DNA from: Verrucomicrobiaceae bacterium
GTDB taxonomy: Bacteria > Verrucomicrobiota > Verrucomicrobiia > Verrucomicrobiales > Akkermansiaceae
Assembly: GCA_027486655.1 (NCBI GenBank)
Contig: JAIXOR010000072.1
Coordinates: 86,749 to 150,748 of the forward strand
Direction of reading: 5' to 3'
DNA length: 64,000 nt
Below are positions 46,875-55,947 of this stretch, piece by piece (the stretch's first letter is position 1; every line of letters starts with the position of its first letter). The notes under the pieces were generated by a model. The model saw only the letters and a list, made by a program, of their open reading frames with translations, did not search any database and had not been told where the DNA came from. Both the position numbers and the translations under genes were made by a program.

Positions 46875-48677
46875 TCAGCCCTTGATCTCCAGCAGCATCT
46901 GCGGGTTGTTAGGAAACTTCTTGAGGAAGAACAGCAGGCGCTCCATCGCCTCCACCGGACGGTGCCCGGAAAGCCCGCGGCGGATGAGGTGGATCTTGTG
47001 GAGCATGTGGTCCGGTATGAGCAGCTCCTCGCGGCGGGTGCCGGATTTGAAGATATCCACGGCCGGATAGATGTAGTTTTCCGCGATCTTGCGGTCGAGC
47101 ACGAGCTCCATGTTGCCGGTGCCCTTGAACTCCATGAAGATGGCCTCGTCGGCGCGCGAGTTCGTCTGGATGAGGGCGGTGGCGAGGATGGTGAGCGAGC
47201 CGCCGCCACGGGTGTTGCGCGCGGCGGCGAAGAGCCTGCGCGGCACCTCGAGCGCGCCGATGGTGATGCCGCCGGAGCCGGTGCCTCGGCCGCGGTTGTT
47301 CATCGTGTTGTTGTAGGCCCTCGCCAGACGGGTGATCGAGTCCATGAGCAGGAACACATCCTTGCCGGCCTCGACGAGGCGCTTGGCGCGCTCGATGGCG
47401 AGCTCGGCGATGCGGCAGTGGTTGCGCGGCTGCTCGTCATTGGAGCTGGCGTAAATCTCCGCGCCGGGCAGCGCGCGGCGGAACTCGGTGACTTCCTCCG
47501 GCCGCTCGTCCACCAGCAGGACCATGAGGTGGATGGCTTCGTCATACTTCTCGCGGATGGCTTCCGCCATGTGGAGCAGCAGCGTGGTTTTCCCGGAGCG
47601 GGGAGGTGAAACGACCAATCCACGCTGGCCGCGGCCGACCGGAGCCATGATGTCCACCACGCGGGTGGTGAAGCGATCGGGAGTGGTCTCGAAGCTGATG
47701 CGCTTGGATGGGTTGATGGCCTTGAGTTCGTCGAAGTGCGGGAGCTTGGAGGCTTCAAGGGGCGGCATGCCGTTGACCGCGGTCACCTCGACGAGCTGCG
47801 GGCCGCGCGGGCCTTCCTGATAGACGCCGTGGATCCATTGGCCGACGCGCAGGTTGAACCTGCGGATGGTCTCCGGAGTGACGAAGACGTCGTCGCGTGC
47901 CTGTTCGAAGTTCTTGGCCGGGATGCGCAGGAAACCGAAGCCTTTGGGAGCGAGTTCCAGCATGCCGTCGGCATCGATCCGCGGGCCGTTGAGTTGCGCG
48001 GGCCGGCGGTCGTTGGGGTCCTGCCCCTGTGGCTCGCCGCCGTGTTCGTGGCGGTTTCCACCCTGGTTCTGCGAATTGCGTTCGTTGCGGCGCTTGCGTT
48101 TCTCGCGGCGGCGCTTGCTGCGGCTTTCGCGCTGCTGGGGATTTCCTCCCTGGCCGTGGGGCTGGCCCTGCCCGCCCTGGGGAGAGCCCTGCGGATGCTG
48201 GGGCTGCGGCTGACTGGGACGCTCAGCGGGCGGCTGCGGTGGTGGGGGCTGGACCGCCTGTGCCGGGGCAGGGGGCGCCGGGTTTTCACGCGGCACCCGC
48301 GGTCCGCCGCCGGGGACGCGGCCGAAGCGTTTCGGTTCGGAATCCTCCCGCGTTTCCTGGCGATCGCGAGGCGCGGGCTCACGCTCGGCGGCCGCTGCCG
48401 GTGCGGCTTTGGGAGCGGAAATCTCCGAGGGAGCTTCGGCGGCGGGTTTGGCGGTTTTTTTCGCGCGGATGGTCTTCTTCGCAGGTGCCTCGCTGACGGC
48501 GGGGATGAGCTCGATCTGGACGGCTTCCGCCGCGGCGGATTTGGCCGGCTTTTTCTTCGCCACGGTCTTGGTGGCTGCCTTTTTCGCGGCGCTCTTTTTG
48601 GTCGCGGTCTTGGCGGCGGCTTTCTTCGCGGCGCGTTTGCGCGGAGCGGGGCTTTCTTCTTGGGTTGGGGTGCTCAT
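46875..48677 (-). CDS. rho: Transcription termination factor Rho with an extended low-complexity N-terminus
   Basis: RNA-dependent ATPase that ends transcription. The 600-residue protein, longer than the 419 residues of E. coli Rho, has a ~210-residue N-terminal extension. This begins with Lys/Ala repeats (AAKKAAAK-like, histone H1-like), then runs of Pro/Gln/Gly and Arg. The conserved body follows: RNA-binding domain, P-loop SPPRSGKTT and the Q/R loops. In the body the P-loop shows Ser-Pro-Pro-Arg instead of the usual Ala-Pro-Pro-Lys. The gene starts 29 bases after yebC. Confidence 0.95.
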   Translation of the reverse strand: MSTPTQEESPAPRKRAAKKAAAKTATKKSAAKKAATKTVAKKKPAKSAAAEAVQIELIPAVSEAPAKKTIRAKKTAKPAAEAPSEISAPKAAPAAAAEREPAPRDRQETREDSEPKRFGRVPGGGPRVPRENPAPPAPAQAVQPPPPQPPAERPSQPQPQHPQGSPQGGQGQPHGQGGNPQQRESRSKRRREKRKRRNERNSQNQGGNRHEHGGEPQGQDPNDRRPAQLNGPRIDADGMLELAPKGFGFLRIPAKNFEQARDDVFVTPETIRRFNLRVGQWIHGVYQEGPRGPQLVEVTAVNGMPPLEASKLPHFDELKAINPSKRISFETTPDRFTTRVVDIMAPVGRGQRGLVVSPPRSGKTTLLLHMAEAIREKYDEAIHLMVLLVDERPEEVTEFRRALPGAEIYASSNDEQPRNHCRIAELAIERAKRLVEAGKDVFLLMDSITRLARAYNNTMNNRGRGTGSGGITIGALEVPRRLFAAARNTRGGGSLTILATALIQTNSRADEAIFMEFKGTGNMELVLDRKIAENYIYPAVDIFKSGTRREELLIPDHMLHKIHLIRRGLSGHRPVEAMERLLFFLKKFPNNPQMLLEIKG

Positions 48678-48706
48678 CCGTTGGATTGGAAAGAGGTGGG
48701 TGCGCG

Positions 48707-49459
48707 TCAGGACGCGAGTAGGTCGAGAATCTCGTCGGCGACCTCGAAGTTGGTGAAGACGTTGACGGTGTCCTGATAGTCGTCCAACAGGTCGTGAAGT
48801 TTGAGAACCTGGCGGGCGATGGCGGGATCGGTGACGACGGAAGGGTTTTGGGCGATGGATACGTGTTTCTCCGAGGAGACGGGCAAACCGGAGGCTCGCA
48901 GGACCTTGGCCACGCTGCCCAGTTCGTTGGGGGCGGTGAGGATCACGTGCTCGTCGTCATCGCTGTGCACGTCGTCGGCCCCGGCCTCGATGGCGGCTTC
49001 CATCATCGCATCCTCGCCAAGGGCGGCCGCGGGGATGCGGATCTCGCCCCGGCGGTCGAACTGATAGGAAACGCTGCCCGGCGTGGCGACGCTGCCGCCG
49101 TTCTTGGTGAAGATCGAGCGGATGTCCGCGGCGGAGCGGTTGAGGTTGTCGGTGGCCATCTCGACGATGAAGGCGATGCCGGCCGGGCCGTATCCCTCGT
49201 AGGCGACTTCCTGGATGGCGTCGCCGCCGAGTTCGCCGGTGCCTTTGCGGATGGCGCGCTCGATGTTGTCCTTGGGCATGGAGACGGCCTTGGCGTTGTC
49301 GATGGCGGTGCGGAGGCGGGCGTTGGCCGAGGGGTCGCCACCGCCGGCGCGTGCGGCGAGGGCGATCTCATGAGCGCACTTGCTGAACACGCGGCCCTTG
49401 ATGGCGTCCACTCGTGCCTTGATGTGTTTGACCTTGGACCACTTGTTGTGACCGGCCAT
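48707..49459 (-). CDS. YebC/PmpR family protein
   Basis: A 250-residue protein of the YebC/TACO1 family with the start MAGHNKWSKVKHIK and KGTGEL. Members act as DNA-binding regulators or, in recent work on homologues, relieve ribosome stalling. The charged middle region and the three-domain layout are intact. Downstream on the same strand lies rho, 29 bases away. Confidence 0.93.
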   Translation of the reverse strand: MAGHNKWSKVKHIKARVDAIKGRVFSKCAHEIALAARAGGGDPSANARLRTAIDNAKAVSMPKDNIERAIRKGTGELGGDAIQEVAYEGYGPAGIAFIVEMATDNLNRSAADIRSIFTKNGGSVATPGSVSYQFDRRGEIRIPAAALGEDAMMEAAIEAGADDVHSDDDEHVILTAPNELGSVAKVLRASGLPVSSEKHVSIAQNPSVVTDPAIARQVLKLHDLLDDYQDTVNVFTNFEVADEILDLLAS

Positions 49460-49572
49460 GGTTTGGGAATCGATGGGATAGGGGTGAAGCTAGGGTGCGG
49501 CCCGAGCGGCTGGGTGGCCGCCGAGTGGCTGCAGTGAGGGGTGGGAGCATCTGGTCCTGCGCGTGAACCGGC

Positions 49573-49761
49573 CCGGTTTGCCATGGAGGCATGCAAAACC
49601 CGGTAGGGCAGGGAGACATCAGCAAGGGCGGAGGCTTCGGGAAATCAACGCGAGGCACCGCTCCTTGGTTCCAACGAGGCGGAGGATGCGGCACCTGCCA
49701 GACCTTGGCAACCCAAAATTTGAGGCCGGAAAACCGGGTGCGCCCGGCTTGTTTTTGCCGG
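49573..49761 (+). ncRNA. Candidate structured leader or small RNA
   Basis: The element opens with a long bulged hairpin (49573-49585 with 49590-49603, GAGG loop). A hairpin TGCCA..TGGCA follows near 49697-49711. At the end three competing stems share bases: CCGG(AAAA)CCGG at 49726-49737, CCGGG(TGCG)CCCGG at 49734-49747, which is followed by T5, and CCGGC/GCCGG at 49744-49761. This arrangement resembles a regulatory switch or an independent small RNA. I could not match it to a known riboswitch, SRP RNA or 6S RNA family by eye. Confidence 0.35.
49734..49756 (+). terminator. Intrinsic terminator 40 bases before the 49797 gene
   Basis: A 5-bp GC stem (CCGGG/CCCGG) with a TGCG loop is followed by CTTGTTTTT. 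It ends 40 bases upstream of the next ATG and overlaps two alternative stems, so it may be conditional. Confidence 0.55.
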
Positions 49762-49796
49762 TTGCCGAAATCCGTGGCCGGTGCCAAGCTCCGTCC

Positions 49797-50648
49797 ATGA
49801 GCCTCCGTCCGGCATGCATGTTAGGAATCTGCACCCTCCTGATCCTCCCCGCGCGCGCCGAGGAGGCGAAGGCTCCCGATGCGCCCGTGGTCGAGGCCGC
49901 CAATGGCATTCCCGCCGACCTGTTGGATCCGCATGTGCGCGAGGAGCTTGCCGTCAACGAGTTCACCGCGCCATCGATCGCGAAGCTTTTCGACACGCTC
50001 CAGTTTCTCATGCCGCTGCCCTTGTTGGAAAACGAGCTGGTGCTGCCCGACCGGATGCCTCTCGACCGCGCGGACCTGGCGATGGAGCTGGGTTTTCTGA
50101 TAGCCGAGGGATTCCTGGTGGTCCAGGCCGAGCAGCTCGACAAGGTCGAGGAGCTCGCCACCAAGCTCACCCGCTATGGCAAGGCGCTGGGGGCGGGGGA
50201 TCGGGTGAACCGCCATGCCGCCGGCCTGCTCGACAGCGCGAAGAAGAAGGATGTGGCCGGTCTCAAGAAAGAACTCGCCGCCACCCAGCGCGATGTGGAG
50301 GCGGAGCTCGTGACGCTTCGCGACGCGGATCTCGCGCACTTGATCTCACTGGGCGGATGGATCCGCGCGCTCGCCGTTTCCACGGTGGCGGTGGACAAGC
50401 AGTTCACGGTGGAGCGTGCCCGCAAGGTGATGCGTGAAGACATCGCCGATTACTACACCGAGTCCGTCGCGGGTCTGGAACCGGCGATTGCCGAACGGCC
50501 TTCCTATCTGAAAATGCGTGACCTGCTCGCCGGGCTCCGCACCGAGATGGTGCTCAAGGAAGGCCAGGATCCGGATGCCGCCATGATGAAGGAAATCCGC
50601 GGAAAGGCAGCCGAACTCGCCGCTCTGGCACTGGAACGCAAAAAATGA
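49797..50648 (+). CDS. Secreted helical protein of unknown function
   Basis: Unrecognised 283-residue protein with a signal peptide (ends ...LPARAEE) and a mostly helical, Ala/Leu/Glu-rich mature part. The only loop-like region contains MPLPLLENE. No catalytic motif is visible. The ATG at 49797 is chosen for the signal peptide, while in-frame codons upstream run through the structured leader. The last four bases overlap the dehydrogenase gene. Confidence 0.75.
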   Translation: MSLRPACMLGICTLLILPARAEEAKAPDAPVVEAANGIPADLLDPHVREELAVNEFTAPSIAKLFDTLQFLMPLPLLENELVLPDRMPLDRADLAMELGFLIAEGFLVVQAEQLDKVEELATKLTRYGKALGAGDRVNRHAAGLLDSAKKKDVAGLKKELAATQRDVEAELVTLRDADLAHLISLGGWIRALAVSTVAVDKQFTVERARKVMREDIADYYTESVAGLEPAIAERPSYLKMRDLLAGLRTEMVLKEGQDPDAAMMKEIRGKAAELAALALERKK

Positions 50649-51517
50649 TGGGGACCCACGACATGAATCCACCGTTTTCGGAAAAGGTGGCGGTGCTGGG
50701 GCTCGGCATCATCGGATCCAGGGCCTTTGCCCGCCTTGCGGAAGCCGGGCTGGACGTGGTCTGCTGGAACCGCACGCCAAAGGGTCTAACAGGAGAGGCG
50801 GCGTCCCCGGAAGCCGCAGCGGAGGGTGCCCGCGTGATCTCCCTCTACCTCAAGGACGCCCCGGCCACGCGGGAGGTCTTCGCGCGGGTGGCTGCCGTGA
50901 TGGCGAAGGGAACCATCGTCCTCAATCATGCGACACTCGATCTCGAGACCACGCTCTGGCTCGCCGGGCGTTGTGCCTCGCTCGGTTGTACGTTCCTCGA
51001 TGCCCCTTTCACCGGCAGCAAGCTTGCCGCGCGCGATGGCCAACTCGTTTACTACATCGGCGGGGATCCGGATGCGGCCGACCGTCTGGATCCGCTGCTG
51101 GGCCTCACCAGCCGCATGCGGATGTTCTGCGGACCGGTTGGCTCCGCGACGGTCGTCAAGCTGACCACCAACCTGATCTCCGCATGCACGGTGCAGGCGA
51201 TGGCGGAGGCGATGGCGATTGCCACCCGTCACGGTGTGGCTCCGGACGGGCTCATCCGCGCCGTGGCGCAGAATGCCAGCGGCTCGCCTCTCGCCGCGAT
51301 GAAGTTCCCCACCATGGTCGCCGGGGATTATGAAACGCATTTTTCGCTCTCCAACATGGAAAAGGACAGCCGCTACATGATCGATCTCGCCAAGTCCGCG
51401 GGCCTGGAAACGCCGGCCATTGCCGCGGTTTCGGCACGCCTTTCGGAACTCGCCGCCTCCGGCCTGGGCGATCTTGATTACTCCGCTCTCGCGCAACCCT
51501 ATCTGCAAGGATCGTGA
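50645..51517 (+). CDS. Beta-hydroxyacid dehydrogenase family oxidoreductase
   Basis: NAD(P)-dependent enzyme of the 3-hydroxyisobutyrate/GLYR1 type. The 290-residue protein has the Rossmann GLGIIGSR loop near residue 19, the GS-containing substrate segment FTGSK and the catalytic Lys in GSATVVKLTTN. The substrate could be a small beta-hydroxyacid or a semialdehyde such as succinate semialdehyde. An ATG at 50648 is also possible. Its stop overlaps the GTG start of the ygfZ-like gene. Confidence 0.88.
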   Translation: MMGTHDMNPPFSEKVAVLGLGIIGSRAFARLAEAGLDVVCWNRTPKGLTGEAASPEAAAEGARVISLYLKDAPATREVFARVAAVMAKGTIVLNHATLDLETTLWLAGRCASLGCTFLDAPFTGSKLAARDGQLVYYIGGDPDAADRLDPLLGLTSRMRMFCGPVGSATVVKLTTNLISACTVQAMAEAMAIATRHGVAPDGLIRAVAQNASGSPLAAMKFPTMVAGDYETHFSLSNMEKDSRYMIDLAKSAGLETPAIAAVSARLSELAASGLGDLDYSALAQPYLQGS

Positions 51518-52356
51518 GCCTCATCCATCGCATTGAAATCGGCTTCCCCGCGTTGCTTGAGTTCCGTGGACCGGATGCCGCCCGCTACCTCAACGGACAG
51601 ATCACTCAGGACGTTCGCCTCGTCGCCGATGGCAAACGCACGCTTCCTTCCTGCGTCACCGATGCAAAGGGCCGCTTGCAGTTCCGGGTGTGGATCTCTG
51701 CGTCGGATGCCGCATTTGTGGTCGAGGGCCCTGCGGAAGGCCGGGATCCGCTGGAAGCCCGGCTCACCCGTTATCTCATCGCCGATGATGTGGAATGCTC
51801 CGATCTAACAGGCAAATGGCGGATCGTCCATTTCACCGGCCCGTTGGAGGATGCGCCGCCCGGCGTGATCGCACGCGGGAGTGCTCGTTTCGGATCCACA
51901 GGAGTCGATTGGTGGATCCCCGCGGGACTGGAAGTCGGGTTTCCCGGCGGGATTGCAGCGCTGGAGGGGGAGAGCCTTGAGGCCTTCCGCATCGCCCGCG
52001 GCATCCCGGCCTGGGGGGCGGAACTTGCGGAGGGCATGCTGCCGCCCGAGGCAGGGCTCGATGCGACGGATATCTCCTATCAGAAAGGTTGCTACATCGG
52101 CCAGGAAGTCATCTCCCGCATCCGATCCGCGGGCAAGGTGAACCGCAGTCTGGTCCGCCTCGGCATCGATGCCTCGGTTGCGGTGCAGGGGCTGGAACTC
52201 GTGGATCCATCCGGCGCTTCCGCGGGCGTGCTGACGAGCGTTTCCCCGCTCCCCGAGGGGGCGATACGGCCTCTGCTGGGATATGTGAAGCTGGGGGCTT
52301 CCTCCATCCGGCTTCGCTCAGCGGACGGGGTTCTTCATGAAACGAGTCCTGCCTGA
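51514..52356 (+). CDS. ygfZ: YgfZ/GcvT-like folate-binding protein
   Basis: A 280-residue member of the YgfZ/IBA57 family, which assists Fe-S cluster assembly or repair with folate. The signature KGCYIGQE containing the conserved Cys is present, and the GcvT-like body is intact. Its GTG start overlaps the dehydrogenase stop (GTGA). Iron-sulfur proteins in the window that might depend on it include MutY. Confidence 0.9.
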   Translation: MSLIHRIEIGFPALLEFRGPDAARYLNGQITQDVRLVADGKRTLPSCVTDAKGRLQFRVWISASDAAFVVEGPAEGRDPLEARLTRYLIADDVECSDLTGKWRIVHFTGPLEDAPPGVIARGSARFGSTGVDWWIPAGLEVGFPGGIAALEGESLEAFRIARGIPAWGAELAEGMLPPEAGLDATDISYQKGCYIGQEVISRIRSAGKVNRSLVRLGIDASVAVQGLELVDPSGASAGVLTSVSPLPEGAIRPLLGYVKLGASSIRLRSADGVLHETSPA

Positions 52357-52405
52357 GACGGATTGATTCTTGCGATTTGCAACGCGTGCCGGGACAATCG
52401 CCGGG

Positions 52406-54148
52406 ATGCAGGACCTCGCGATCCATCTGGCGGCCGGAGTGGCGAACATCTCGCCCCTCTTCGCGCTGCTGACGCTGGTGCTGGTGACCGCCGTGCTGGT
52501 CTCGCTGATGCTCGTAAAGTTCCGGCAGAGCCTGCTGGTGGGTTATCTGCTGAGTGGCGTCCTGATTGGAAACGCGGGACTGCTGTGGCTCACCGGGACC
52601 AGCCGGGGGGATACGGTGATTCCCAATCTCGCGGAGATCGGTGTGGTGCTGCTCATGTTCACGCTGGGCATCGAGTTTTCGATCGCCGAGCTCCGGCACA
52701 TGTGGCGCACGGCGCTGCTCGGCGGCGGTGCCCAGGTGGGGGCCACCACGCTGCTCGCCGGAGGGGTGGCTCTGGCCTGCGGCTTCCCGCCCGTGGATGC
52801 GGCCGTGCTGGGCATCGCGGTATCCCTGAGCTCCACGGCGGTGGCCATGAAGTCATTCCAGGATCTCGGTCAGCAAACCAACCCCGGCGCACGCGCCAGT
52901 CTCGGCATCGCCCTGTTCCAGGACATCCTGGTGATCCTGCTCTTCCTCATCCTGCCGTTTTTCTATCAGAACTCCAGCGGCAGCCTCGGCGCGAGCATCG
53001 GCATGGCCGTGCTCAAGGGGGTGCTGTTTCTTGTCGCCGCCTGGCTGATCGGCCGCTTCGGGCTCACACCGCTGCTCCACGCGGTGGCTCGCACCCGCAG
53101 TCGCGAATTGTTCACCCTCACGGTGATCGGCCTCTGTGCGGGCATCGCCTTCGCGGGTGGGGCGCTGGACCTCTCGCTCGCCCTCGGCGCCTTCGCTGCG
53201 GGGTTGGTGGTCAGTGAGTCGATTTACAGCCACCGGATTCTATCAGACATTCTTCCGTTCAAGGATCTGTTCCTCGCGATCTTTTTCGTATCGGTGGGCC
53301 TTCTCATCGATCTCACCGTGGTCATGGGAAACTGGGGCATGGTGCTCGCAGGCAGCGCGGTGATCCTTCTGGTGAAAGGTCTGGTGGTCTTCGGGGTCTT
53401 GCGATGGATCGGCCTTTCCGGCAGGCCGTCGATGCTGGCGGCCGGCAGTCTTGCGAGCACCGGTGAGTTCTCACTGGTGCTCATCGGCAAGGCGGGTGGC
53501 TACCGTCCCTTTGACCCGGCCACCGAGCAGATGCTTTTGGTATGCACCGCGGTGACGATGGCCGCGGTGCCCTCGCTGATGCGCGGTGCGGCGCCCTTTG
53601 CCCGGTTGCTCGAAGCGAAGGGCCTCTTGCGCAAGCCCAAGTCGCCCGTGCCGTCCCTCGCACCCGGCAAGCGGATCAAGGAAATCAGCGATCACGCCAT
53701 CATCTGCGGCTATGGTCCGGTCGGCGGTTCCCTCAACGAGGCGCTCAAGCGCTGCGGCGTGGATACGCTGGTGATGGAACTCAACTCGGACACCGTCCGC
53801 CTTCTCAAGAAAGAGGGGCAGCCGGTCCTCTTTGCGGATGCCACCCATCCGGAGGCGCTCGACCTTGCGGGCATCGCCCGGGCGAGGTTGGTGGCCTTCA
53901 CGTTCCCTGCGGTGGAGATGACGGCCGCCGCCGTGCCGCTGGTCCGTGAGAGAAATCCGGAGGTGGTCATCTTCGGCCGCGCCAAATACCCGGGTGAGGT
54001 GGCGAGGCTCCGGGATCTCGGAGTGAGGGTGATCCACGACGAGCGGGAAAGCGCCGTGGCCATGGTGCGTGCCGCGCTTTCATCCTACGATCGGACCGAC
54101 ATCGATCCCGAGAAGGTGGTGCGGGACACGATGGAGCAGGACTCCTGA
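52406..54148 (+). CDS. Kef-type potassium/proton antiporter (CPA2) with TrkA-N domain
   Basis: A 580-residue protein: 12-13 membrane helices (residues ~5-390) typical of CPA2 monovalent cation:proton antiporters, followed by a cytoplasmic RCK/TrkA-N domain starting CGYGPVG. The domain has the nucleotide-binding GxGxxG loop and the acidic residue in MELNSD. Such transporters protect against electrophiles or adjust K+/pH. An ATG at 52406 is chosen; upstream in-frame codons are weaker. Confidence 0.92.
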   Translation: MQDLAIHLAAGVANISPLFALLTLVLVTAVLVSLMLVKFRQSLLVGYLLSGVLIGNAGLLWLTGTSRGDTVIPNLAEIGVVLLMFTLGIEFSIAELRHMWRTALLGGGAQVGATTLLAGGVALACGFPPVDAAVLGIAVSLSSTAVAMKSFQDLGQQTNPGARASLGIALFQDILVILLFLILPFFYQNSSGSLGASIGMAVLKGVLFLVAAWLIGRFGLTPLLHAVARTRSRELFTLTVIGLCAGIAFAGGALDLSLALGAFAAGLVVSESIYSHRILSDILPFKDLFLAIFFVSVGLLIDLTVVMGNWGMVLAGSAVILLVKGLVVFGVLRWIGLSGRPSMLAAGSLASTGEFSLVLIGKAGGYRPFDPATEQMLLVCTAVTMAAVPSLMRGAAPFARLLEAKGLLRKPKSPVPSLAPGKRIKEISDHAIICGYGPVGGSLNEALKRCGVDTLVMELNSDTVRLLKKEGQPVLFADATHPEALDLAGIARARLVAFTFPAVEMTAAAVPLVRERNPEVVIFGRAKYPGEVARLRDLGVRVIHDERESAVAMVRAALSSYDRTDIDPEKVVRDTMEQDS

Positions 54149-54190
54149 TTTCCCGGATTTTTTGCTTCGGCCCGGACCCTTGCCGCCGCT

Positions 54191-55210
54191 ATGACATCGG
54201 GCGTGGCAGTCATCCTTGCGATCGAATCCTCCTGCGACGAAACCGCGGTGGCCATCGTCCGCGGAGAGCCGGGTTGTGCCGCCACGGTGCTCGCATCCGA
54301 GGTGGCGTCGCAGATCGAGCTGCACCGCGAACACGGCGGAGTGGTGCCCGAGCTTGCATCGCGGAACCACTCGCTGTGCCTGCGCGGGCTGGTGGAGAAG
54401 GCCCTTGCCGCCGCCTCGGTCTCGATGCGGGACATCGATGCCTTCGCCGCCACCAGCGGTCCCGGCCTGGCCTCGTCCCTGCTGATCGGCAGCACCGCCG
54501 CCAAGGGCATGGCCTGCGCGCTCGACCGGCCCTTCCTTGCGATCAACCACCTGGAAGGCCACCTGCTTTCGCCTTTCATCGACCGGACGGAGGTGCCGCC
54601 GCATCTCGCGCTCATCGTTTCCGGCGGTCACACGCTGCTCCTCGATGTGAAGGGCCCCGGGATCTATCAGAAACTCGGAGGAACCCGCGACGATGCCGCC
54701 GGCGAGGCCTACGACAAGGTGGGCAAGATGCTCGGCCTGCCCTATCCCGGCGGACCTGAAATCGAGAAGGTGGCCCGAAACGGCGATTGCAGGGCTTTTG
54801 ACTTTCCGCGATCGATGCTTGCGGATCCACATCTGGACTTTTCGTTTTCCGGATTGAAAACCGCGGTGCTCTACACCTTGCAGCGCGAGGGCACGGGGGT
54901 CTCGGTGGCGGATGTCGCCGCGTCCTTCCAGCAGTCGGTCATCGAGATTCTCGTCGGGAAAACCCTGCGTGCCGCACGCACGAGTGGCCGCCGGACCGTC
55001 GCCTTGTCCGGGGGGGTGAGCCTCAACAAGGCATTGCGCGCCGCATTTCTAACCGCTGGCTCGGAGGCTGGTTACGAAATCGTCACCGCTCCGCCCGCGT
55101 GGTGCACGGACAACGCCGCCATGATCGCCTTCGCCGCCCTGCTGAGGCATCTTGCCGGTGAGTCTTCGCCGCTGGATGGGGACATCCATCCCAACTTGCC
55201 GCTGGCATGA
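54191..55210 (+). CDS. tsaD: tRNA N6-adenosine threonylcarbamoyltransferase TsaD
   Basis: Transfers the threonylcarbamoyl group to A37 of ANN-decoding tRNAs. The 339-residue protein shows IESSCDETA, the metal site HLEGH (H120/H124), SGGHT and DDAAGEAYDK. Its partners TsaB, TsaC and TsaE are not in the window. It starts 42 bases after the antiporter gene. Confidence 0.96.
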   Translation: MTSGVAVILAIESSCDETAVAIVRGEPGCAATVLASEVASQIELHREHGGVVPELASRNHSLCLRGLVEKALAAASVSMRDIDAFAATSGPGLASSLLIGSTAAKGMACALDRPFLAINHLEGHLLSPFIDRTEVPPHLALIVSGGHTLLLDVKGPGIYQKLGGTRDDAAGEAYDKVGKMLGLPYPGGPEIEKVARNGDCRAFDFPRSMLADPHLDFSFSGLKTAVLYTLQREGTGVSVADVAASFQQSVIEILVGKTLRAARTSGRRTVALSGGVSLNKALRAAFLTAGSEAGYEIVTAPPAWCTDNAAMIAFAALLRHLAGESSPLDGDIHPNLPLA

Positions 55211-55244
55211 AGCTTCCGATTCTGTTTTCAATCCGCAAACCCCG

Positions 55245-55871
55245 ATGACCTACCGCACGTTGGTATTCGACTTCGACGGCACCATCGCCGACACGCTCGG
55301 AGAAACACGCCGCATCTTCAACCAGATCGCGCCGGACTATGGCATCCGCCAGATCGAGGAACACGAACTCGACGGCCTGCGGCACCTTTCCCTCAAGCAG
55401 CTGCTCGATCATCTGGACATCCCGAAGCGCCGGGTTCCCGCGCTCATCTCGCGCGGCACCGGTCTGATGCGCGGCAACATCACACGGCTCAGGATGATCG
55501 AGGGCATGTCCGAAGTGCTCATGGAAATGAGGCGGCACGTCCACAGCTTCGGCATCCTCACCTCGAATGCCTCGTCCAACGTCGATCTCTTCCTCCGGAC
55601 CCACGGCATGCGGGAGCAGTTCGATTTCATCTCCTCCACGTCCAAACTCACCGGCAAGGCCAAGCACCTCAAGGCGATCCGCAAGACCTTCTCGCTTCGT
55701 CCGGAACAGATGCTCTACATCGGCGACGAGATCCGCGATGTGAAGGCCGCGCAAAAGGCGGACATCCCGATCGCCGCCGTCACCTGGGGCTTCAACTCCC
55801 GGGAATCCCTCGCCGCCGAGAATCCGGACCATCTTTTCACCCGCCCGGCGGATTTCCTCACGCTTCTCTGA
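55245..55871 (+). CDS. HAD family phosphatase
   Basis: A 208-residue haloacid dehalogenase-like hydrolase with motif I DFDGTIAD, motif II TSN, Lys in motif III (GKAKHLKA region) and motif IV GDEIRD. The helical cap resembles phosphoglycolate phosphatase-like enzymes. The substrate is unknown. The ATG at 55245 places motif I near residue 9, as usual. It follows tsaD by 34 bases. Confidence 0.9.
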   Translation: MTYRTLVFDFDGTIADTLGETRRIFNQIAPDYGIRQIEEHELDGLRHLSLKQLLDHLDIPKRRVPALISRGTGLMRGNITRLRMIEGMSEVLMEMRRHVHSFGILTSNASSNVDLFLRTHGMREQFDFISSTSKLTGKAKHLKAIRKTFSLRPEQMLYIGDEIRDVKAAQKADIPIAAVTWGFNSRESLAAENPDHLFTRPADFLTLL

Positions 55872-55947
55872 GCGGCCGGAGTGGAAATACCCGCCCGGCG
55901 CTTGCGGCGGGTTGACACCCGGCGGATCCGGCGGGCAAGCTCCCCCC

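Larger units (their letters stand above)
49460..49796. other. Structured intergenic region between yebC and a secreted-protein gene
   Basis: This 337-base divergent gap has no credible protein gene. Its right two-thirds is rich in inverted repeats on the rightward strand and ends in an intrinsic terminator 40 bases before the next ATG. The left third (49460-49570) presumably holds the yebC promoter; I see nothing distinct there. Confidence 0.5.

Noticed and set aside
49600..49660. Possible SRP RNA core (CAGG...AGCA)
   Set aside because: The distance between the two halves is 8 bases instead of the expected 10, there is no GNRA/GGAA apex with a 3-bp stem, and flanking bases do not pair.
49680..49745. 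Resemblance to a SAM-I riboswitch (GGCAACC)
   Set aside because: The other invariant parts of the SAM-I core, such as the GGUGCNAAUUCC stretch and the closing P1 helix, are absent.
55912..55917. TTGACA before the OmpA-like gene
   Set aside because: The expected -10 region is GC-rich with no TATAAT-like sequence.
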